NCBI RefSeq assembly: GCF_002205675.1
Contig: NZ_NISK01000001.1
Coordinates: 677,054-741,053 of the forward strand
DNA from: Sphingopyxis bauzanensis
GTDB lineage: Bacteria > Pseudomonadota > Alphaproteobacteria > Sphingomonadales > Sphingomonadaceae
Length of the DNA: 64,000 nt
Reading direction: 5' to 3'
The translations under genes were made by a program, and so were the position numbers. The notes below the pieces were generated by a model. The model saw only the letters and a list, made by a program, of their open reading frames with translations, had not been told where the DNA came from and ran no database searches. Of the stretch, positions 60,366-64,000 are shown one piece after another; positions within the stretch are counted from its first letter, which is position 1, and each line of letters begins with the position of its first letter.

Positions 60366-61100
60366 TCAGGTCGTGCTGGCGGTCACTTGGGGCTTGCGGC
60401 GGCGGCGCAGCCAGCGGAAGTCGGCGCGGCTGAAGCTCTTGAACAACAGGTAGAAGCCGGTCCCCGAAAGCCACAGCGCGCCAAAGGCGACGAAGATGAT
60501 CAGCGGGTGGTTGAAGCTCGACCGGTTGATGTAATCCATATTGTGGAGCATCCAGAAGAAGTCCCAAGTGCGCCAGGTATCGCCGCGCATCACCAGAAAA
60601 CGCGCGGTGTCGAGCGAAACATAGGCGCTGCTATTCTCGGCATCGGCAAAGTCGACGCGCCACATGGCGCCTTCGAAATCGCGCGATTCGAGGTTCGGCT
60701 TTGCGAGCACGCTCACCTTGCGGATCGGCGCCTCGTTCATCATCACCGCGACGTCGCGGGCAAGCGCCGCGTCGACACGAACATCCTCGCCGCTCGTCGC
60801 ATCGACCAGCCGGACGCCCTTGGCCGAGCGCAGCTCATACACCGGCCGGGCGCCAAGATCGCGCAGGACCACGCCGGTGACGGGTTCACCGCGCGGCAAG
60901 GCGGCGACGTCGAAATATTCACCCGCCGGCAAGGGATGCGCGTGGCTCATCCCGCCGCCGTGACCGCCGACCTTGTCCTTGTCGAGCAGCGCCATCACCG
61001 AGCCGCTCAAGGCCCAAAGCAGGAACTGGAGCCCGAGAATGAGTCCGACCCATTTGTGGATGCGCCGGAAGAAAAGCGGCGAGAGGCGTATCATCTTCAT
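60366..61100 (-). CDS. PepSY-domain inner-membrane protein (1)
   Basis: 244 residues from the ATG at 61100, which forms ATGA with the preceding PepSY gene. N-terminal helix (RRIHKWVGLILGLQFLLWALSGSVMALL), a periplasmic PepSY-like part (about 40-190, with HGGGMSHAHP near its start) and a C-terminal helix (HPLIIFVAFGALWLSGTGFYLLF) followed by a basic tail. The RRxHKW opening and DFFWMLHNMDY motif mark PepSY-associated membrane proteins that accompany TonB receptors, thought to reduce ferric chelates. Confidence 0.82.
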   Translation of the reverse strand: MKMIRLSPLFFRRIHKWVGLILGLQFLLWALSGSVMALLDKDKVGGHGGGMSHAHPLPAGEYFDVAALPRGEPVTGVVLRDLGARPVYELRSAKGVRLVDATSGEDVRVDAALARDVAVMMNEAPIRKVSVLAKPNLESRDFEGAMWRVDFADAENSSAYVSLDTARFLVMRGDTWRTWDFFWMLHNMDYINRSSFNHPLIIFVAFGALWLSGTGFYLLFKSFSRADFRWLRRRRKPQVTASTT

Positions 61101-61801
61101 GCCTTCTTCCTCTTGCGGCGCTTGAAGGACCAGATCAGCAGCCATGCGCCCGTCAGTGCCATGGCAAAGGCGCTCCAGGTCGCGACGCGGAGCAGCGGAT
61201 TGTTCACGTCGGTGCGCTCGTCATAATCCATGATGTGGAGCATCCACGCGAAGTCGAAGACGCGCCACAGCGCGTGGCGACGCGAGATCAACTCGCCCGT
61301 CTGCGGCGACAGGTAGAGCGTCGGGCGGTTCCAGCCTTCGAACTCGACCTGCCAATAGGGCGGTTTGCGCGACTGCATTTCCTGCGGCGCTTTGGTAAGC
61401 AGCCGCACCGCAACGATATCGCCGTCGCCGGCATAGATGCGCCGCGCCTGCTCGCGAACCTGGGACTCGGTCAGGAGAGGCAGCGGCGCACCCGAGCGGC
61501 CGTCGAACAGGCGCGGCCCGTCGGGCGTTTCAGCGCGCCAGACCGGACGGCCCGAAAAGCGCTGGAGGCGGATTTCGGAGACCCCCGGCGCGGCCGCGAC
61601 GACCTTCGACGGCGCTGCGAGGCCGTCGAGGTCGAAGGGCTGGGTCACCGGGGAGCGCACCAGATGATCGCCGTGGATGGTGTCGATGTGAACGACCACC
61701 ATGTAGAAGCCGGTCAATGTCCAGAGCAGCGCCTGGACGCCGACCACCAGCGCCAGCCATTTATGCGTCCGCCGAACAAGCAGCGGCCAACGGATCGCCA
61801 T
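61097..61801 (-). CDS. PepSY-domain inner-membrane protein (2)
   Basis: 234 residues, paralogous to the next gene: RRTHKWLALVVGVQALLWTLTGFYMVVV, periplasmic part with RPVWRAETPDGPRLFDGRSGAPLPLLTESQVREQARRIYAGDGDI, then VFDFAWMLHIMDYDERTDVNNPLLRVATWSAFAMALTGAWLLIW and a Lys/Arg tail. It starts 11 bp after the TonB-dependent receptor stop, so receptor and both PepSY proteins form one operon, probably for a metal-chelate. Confidence 0.82.
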   Translation of the reverse strand: MAIRWPLLVRRTHKWLALVVGVQALLWTLTGFYMVVVHIDTIHGDHLVRSPVTQPFDLDGLAAPSKVVAAAPGVSEIRLQRFSGRPVWRAETPDGPRLFDGRSGAPLPLLTESQVREQARRIYAGDGDIVAVRLLTKAPQEMQSRKPPYWQVEFEGWNRPTLYLSPQTGELISRRHALWRVFDFAWMLHIMDYDERTDVNNPLLRVATWSAFAMALTGAWLLIWSFKRRKRKKA

Positions 61802-61812
61802 CTTCGAATTCC

Positions 61813-64000
61813 TCAGAAGGCGGTGCGGAAGCCGACATAGAAGCGCCGGCCGAGCAGGTCATAGGTCATCGTATCGGTGTTCGCATCGGTGAAGCTCTGG
61901 ATATAGGGCGCCTTGCGATCGAACAGATTATCGACTCCGACCTGGAACCGCGTTTTCTCGTCGATCTCAAAAGCGACCTGAAGATTATGATAGAAGACGT
62001 TCGGCGTGCTGTAGCCGATTTCTCCGGGCGCGGCGTTGAAGTCGGTCGCCTTGCCGATCCACTGCGTCGACCAGGTCGCGCTGATCCCGTCCTTTTCGGC
62101 CGTCAACACGCCATAACCGCGCCACTTCGGATAGCCACCATTACCGCCGCCGATGAAGCCGTCGAAATCGATCGGCGCGCCGCCCGGGAAAGGCAGGACG
62201 ACATATTTGTTTAGGTAGGTCAGGTTGACGTCGAGCGAGATGTTCACGCTGCCGATGTCGTTGTTGTAGACAAGACCAAGATCGAGGCCATTCATTTCCT
62301 CACGCCCGGTGTTGATCGGCTGAGCGGAGAGGAAGGTGACCTCGCCGGTCAGCGGGCTGCGCGTAAAATCTTCGCAGAAAGGATGCGAGAGATTCTGGCT
62401 CGCGTAGCATATTCCGAGCTTGGTCGACCCGGGGATTGCACGGATCGCGTCCTTGATCTTGATGTCGAACCAGTCGGCGGTGAGCGAAAGGCCCGGGATG
62501 AGCCCCTTCGGGGAGATGACCGTGCCGACTGTCCAGGTCGTCGAACTCTCGGGTTTCAGATTCTCGTTGCCGCCGACCGTCGTCAGGATCGTCGTGCCCA
62601 ACTGGACATAATTGGCCGGTACGCCCGACGCCTGACAATTGGCGATCAGCGTCGCATTGCCGCTGGTCGCATAGCGCGAGCAGGGATCGGTGGTGGTGAG
62701 ATTGCCCTCGGATACGCCGCCGAACAGTTCGGGAACGTTGGGGATGCGGAATCCCGTGCCGTAGGTGCCGCGCAGACGGAAGCTGTCGCTGATCATCCAG
62801 TCGAGGCTGGCCTTGTAGTTCCAGTCGCTGCCGAACAGGTCATAGTCCGAATAGCGCACCGCTCCGCCCGCCGTCAGCGATTCGAAGAAGGGCTTGCCGG
62901 CAAGAATCGGAACCGACAGTTCCAGATAGGCTTCCTTCGCCGTGCTCGTCCCCGAGATCGGATCCTGCTGGTTGGTATTGGCGATGCCGAGCACGGTCAG
63001 CGGATCGGGATCGCGCCAGCCCTTCTCCTTGCGGTAGACGACGCCGGCGGCGAACGACACGGGGCCCGCGGGCAGCTTGAAGAGGTCGCCGTTCAGATCC
63101 GCGGTGACGGTCGCGAGTTCATTGCCTCCCCGATCGCGCGAGGTGAAGAGGATATAGTCGAGCGCTTGCGGGGTCAGATCGCCGAAGCCCAAATAGTCAG
63201 CGCAGGGGATCGACGCGCCCGCGGCGAGGCTGCACTTGCTGGTATCGAGCGTGTTGGCGACGCGCTCGAGATTGGCGATATTTGTCGAACCATCAACCGC
63301 GGTGTTGCGGCCGAACGCGCCGGCGACTTCCCAGCCCCAGTTGTTCGACAGCTTGCCGCGCAAACCGAAGGTGCCCTGCCAGGTGTCGGTTTCCTGGAAG
63401 AACTGGCGCGGTCCCGGCTCGGCAAGGCGCCGCTGGACTAGGACGATGTTCTGGCCGGTGGGGTTGGTCGGATTGCTTGCCGCGATCGACAGGTTGCGCA
63501 GCGTTCCGGGGGTCGCGATCTGGTTCGACTTGCGAAAGGTATAGAGAAATTCGCCAAACGCCTCGATGTTGTCGCTGAGGTCATAGTCGGCGAAGAAGGC
63601 CGTGCTGACGCGCTCGACCGGGCTCACCGCGTTGAGGAACGGGTTCGAATTGAAATTATGCTTCGCTGCGCTGTAGGGCTCGAAGAAATTGCCGTTGCCG
63701 CCGAGCACCTGGTTGAAGTTGATCTGCTGGCCGTTCGGCAGCACCGCGCGGCCGCCGATCGTCGATGCGCTGTTGACGCAGCTCAGCTGGCCTGGCGTGG
63801 TTTCGGCGAGCGAACAGGGCGCGCGCGATGCCATATTGACCGCGCTGGTCTTCTGATAGGTAACAGCGGCCATGAAACCGCCGCGATCGTTCCGGACGCC
63901 CCACAGAAGATCGGCGGTGAAGTCCGAGCCGTCGCCCTTTTCGGTGATCCCCTGCCGCACGCTAAGGCCGAGACCTTCATAGTCGGTGCGGGTCACGAGG
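61813..64000 (-). CDS. TonB-dependent outer-membrane receptor (5' end outside the window)
   Basis: At least 729 codons, open to the right edge, so the signal peptide and plug are not visible. Barrel features: repeated aromatic-rich strands, RGTYGTGFRIPNVPELFGGVSEGNLTTTDPC (the RxSxxxGFRxPxxxEL motif), NLKPESSTTWTVGTVISPKGLIPGLSLTADWFDIKIKDAI (the NPNLKPE-type motif) and a C-terminal FYVGFRTAF with terminal Phe. Several Cys pairs in extracellular loops. In an operon with two PepSY proteins; iron-chelate uptake is the likeliest role. Confidence 0.9.
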   Translation of the reverse strand, partial: LVTRTDYEGLGLSVRQGITEKGDGSDFTADLLWGVRNDRGGFMAAVTYQKTSAVNMASRAPCSLAETTPGQLSCVNSASTIGGRAVLPNGQQINFNQVLGGNGNFFEPYSAAKHNFNSNPFLNAVSPVERVSTAFFADYDLSDNIEAFGEFLYTFRKSNQIATPGTLRNLSIAASNPTNPTGQNIVLVQRRLAEPGPRQFFQETDTWQGTFGLRGKLSNNWGWEVAGAFGRNTAVDGSTNIANLERVANTLDTSKCSLAAGASIPCADYLGFGDLTPQALDYILFTSRDRGGNELATVTADLNGDLFKLPAGPVSFAAGVVYRKEKGWRDPDPLTVLGIANTNQQDPISGTSTAKEAYLELSVPILAGKPFFESLTAGGAVRYSDYDLFGSDWNYKASLDWMISDSFRLRGTYGTGFRIPNVPELFGGVSEGNLTTTDPCSRYATSGNATLIANCQASGVPANYVQLGTTILTTVGGNENLKPESSTTWTVGTVISPKGLIPGLSLTADWFDIKIKDAIRAIPGSTKLGICYASQNLSHPFCEDFTRSPLTGEVTFLSAQPINTGREEMNGLDLGLVYNNDIGSVNISLDVNLTYLNKYVVLPFPGGAPIDFDGFIGGGNGGYPKWRGYGVLTAEKDGISATWSTQWIGKATDFNAAPGEIGYSTPNVFYHNLQVAFEIDEKTRFQVGVDNLFDRKAPYIQSFTDANTDTMTYDLLGRRFYVGFRTAF

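Noticed and set aside
1..64000. tRNA, rRNA, CRISPR arrays, intact insertion sequences
   Set aside because: No cloverleaf-like sequence, repeat-spacer array or transposase was seen in either strand.

Overview
The window is high-GC alphaproteobacterial chromosome, most likely from the Sphingomonadales (Sphingopyxis/Sphingomonas-like). This rests on the GTTC-N7-GTTC SOS box in front of an imuA-imuB-dnaE2 cassette, the sphingomonad-style gene content (many TonB-dependent systems, a NodT-type RND efflux operon, a lasso peptide cluster of the isopeptidase/TonB-receptor type) and the sigma-54 driven flagellar operon. The genus is an inference; no rRNA or tRNA gene is present to fix it.

Layout. 1-9,005: flagellar operon fliE-F-G-H-I-J-K-L-M on the minus strand, tightly coupled by ATGA/GTGA overlaps and preceded by a good sigma-54 promoter, with the divergent flagellin gene fliC and its terminator. 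9,047-14,564: SOS mutagenesis operon imuA-imuB-dnaE2 under a LexA box. 14,617-20,411: RND tripartite efflux operon. 20,531-25,736: LacI-type regulator divergent from a four-gene catabolic operon for unsaturated-uronate-derived 5-keto-4-deoxyuronate (RpiB-type isomerase, KduD, KdgK, secreted esterase), with two matching operators. 25,814-30,507: glpX, hom and three uncharacterised genes. 30,776-33,483: tonB-exbB-exbD-exbD operon. 33,689-42,489: mixed housekeeping and accessory genes (Cu/Zn SOD, two MFS transporters, LMW phosphatase, ThpR, Bax-inhibitor-like protein, DUF2785, GST, CinA-like protein with its own LexA box, transglutaminase).

42,888-55,087 is the most interesting part: a lasso peptide biosynthesis and uptake island. 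On the plus strand lie fecI-fecR-TonB receptor-isopeptidase (sensing, import and ring opening). Converging on them from the minus strand are luxR, luxI, phyH, gntR, two tandem lasso precursor genes, lasB and lasC. luxI-phyH-gntR are translationally packed and point directly into the precursor genes 97 bp away, so acyl-homoserine-lactone quorum sensing, a 2-oxoglutarate dioxygenase and a lasso peptide pathway form one co-oriented 5.8-kb block. Both precursors have a 19-residue leader ending in Thr-Ala and a 21-residue core with Gly1 and Glu8, and each precursor gene is followed by a near-identical stem-loop.

55,300-56,850 is a scar of broken accessory genes (frameshifted DUF2493, IrrE-like C-terminus, orphan Xre antitoxin with a clipped hipA-like start, inverted repeats), which probably marks the edge of the island. 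57,029-61,801 carries an AraC regulator, a methyltransferase, an alpha/beta-hydrolase-fold protein lacking the usual serine, a HutC-type regulator and two PepSY membrane proteins; the window ends inside a TonB-dependent receptor. No rRNA, tRNA, CRISPR array or intact insertion sequence was seen.
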